Of a stretch of 43,110 nt of DNA, positions 42,856 through 43,110 are shown in pieces. Position 1 is the stretch's first letter. Each line of letters begins with the position of its first letter. This DNA comes from Cognatiyoonia sp965661665 (GTDB taxonomy: Bacteria; Pseudomonadota; Alphaproteobacteria; Rhodobacterales; Rhodobacteraceae). The stretch is from NCBI RefSeq assembly GCF_965661665.1, contig NZ_CBFIEO010000019.1, positions 1 to 43,110 of the forward strand. Reading direction: 5' to 3'. The position numbers and the translations under genes are program-made. A model generated the notes under the pieces. That model saw only the letters and a program-made list of their open reading frames with translations, ran no database searches and was not told the origin of the DNA.

Positions 42856-43110
42856 CGCTGCTGCTCTTGGGCGGCACAGGGCATGCCAAACGTATCGCAA
42901 CGGAATTGGCCGTGAAAGGCGTTGATGCCATCGTCTCCCTCGCCGGAGCCACGCGCAGCCCGGACACCATGCCACTGCCCACGCGGATCGGCGGGTTTGG
43001 CGGGGCGAAGGCTTTTGAAACCTATCTCGACGCGCAGAAAATCACCGCGGTCCTCGACGCCACGCATCCTTTCGCGCATCAAATTACTGATCGTACCGCC
43101 GCGATTTGTC
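42852..43110 (+). CDS. cobK: Precorrin-6A reductase, N-terminal part
   Basis: The ATG overlaps the cbiD stop (ATGA) and the 86 visible residues read MTLLLLGGTGHAKRIATEL, SLAGATRSPDTMPLPTRIGGFGG and AVLDATHPFAHQITDRTAAI. LGGTxEA/HA at the start and DATHPFA near 75 are the signature of CobK/CbiJ, the NADPH-dependent precorrin-6A reductase. The gene runs off the window. Confidence 0.93.
   Translation, partial: MTLLLLGGTGHAKRIATELAVKGVDAIVSLAGATRSPDTMPLPTRIGGFGGAKAFETYLDAQKITAVLDATHPFAHQITDRTAAIC

Overview
The window looks like chromosomal DNA of a marine alphaproteobacterium of the Rhodobacteraceae (Roseobacter group). The evidence is the gene order (gltA-gltX-comEC next to lexA, and a trp operon carrying moaC and moeA), a B12-dependent ribonucleotide reductase, a GTTC-N7-GTTC LexA operator, an FnrL-type TTGAT-N4-ATCAA site, a CxxC-free Fur/Mur regulator and a family-typical GC-rich intergenic repeat. 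No insertion sequence, prophage or CRISPR array is visible.

Layout. 1-3.3 kb: start of citrate synthase gltA, gltX, a ruined comEC and lexA with its operator. 3.3-8.0 kb: a tightly overlapped minus-strand operon trpG-trpD-(dead ung)-trpC-moaC-moeA, for tryptophan and molybdenum-cofactor synthesis. 8.1-10.6 kb: a broken polysaccharide-deacetylase-family gene on the plus strand and an EamA transporter. 10.6-17.2 kb: a minus-strand run fabI, lysE-type exporter, gpt, class I aminotransferase, ppiD-like chaperone, trpE. 17.2-19.2 kb: plus-strand pdxH behind a perfect FNR-like box, a double cold-shock-domain protein, a secreted DUF192 protein and tRNA-Pro(UGG). 19.8-23.5 kb: nrdJ. 23.5-30.0 kb: mostly minus-strand genes for a small hypothetical protein, a cupin, a GNAT, enolase, EamA, Fur/Mur, a frameshifted phzF and tyrS. 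30.1-34.4 kb: anmK, an MttB-family methyltransferase and three gene wrecks (an outer-membrane barrel, a PEP-mutase-family fragment, a DUF1697 fragment). 34.5-38.3 kb: cysS, a 43-codon ORF, cimA and a phytoene-synthase-like gene. 38.3 kb to the end: an MFS transporter and cobalamin genes cobB, cobA, cbiD and cobK. The cob genes could supply the cofactor NrdJ needs.

The most striking property is gene decay. Seven genes or gene fragments are visibly broken among otherwise intact housekeeping genes: comEC, ung, the deacetylase, phzF, the barrel, the PEP-mutase-family gene and the DUF1697 gene. Lesions include nonsense codons, one-base shifts next to homopolymers, internal deletions and a deletion that removed the 5' halves of two divergent genes. 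The ung loss is notable because the gene sits inside a translationally coupled trp operon and because uracil repair suppresses C-to-T mutation. I did not find a convincing new multi-gene system. The best candidates for something undescribed are two small ORFs: a 43-codon ORF with a G10 tract overlapping both cysS and cimA, and a 30-residue arginine-rich ORF with a strong ribosome site just upstream of mttB.
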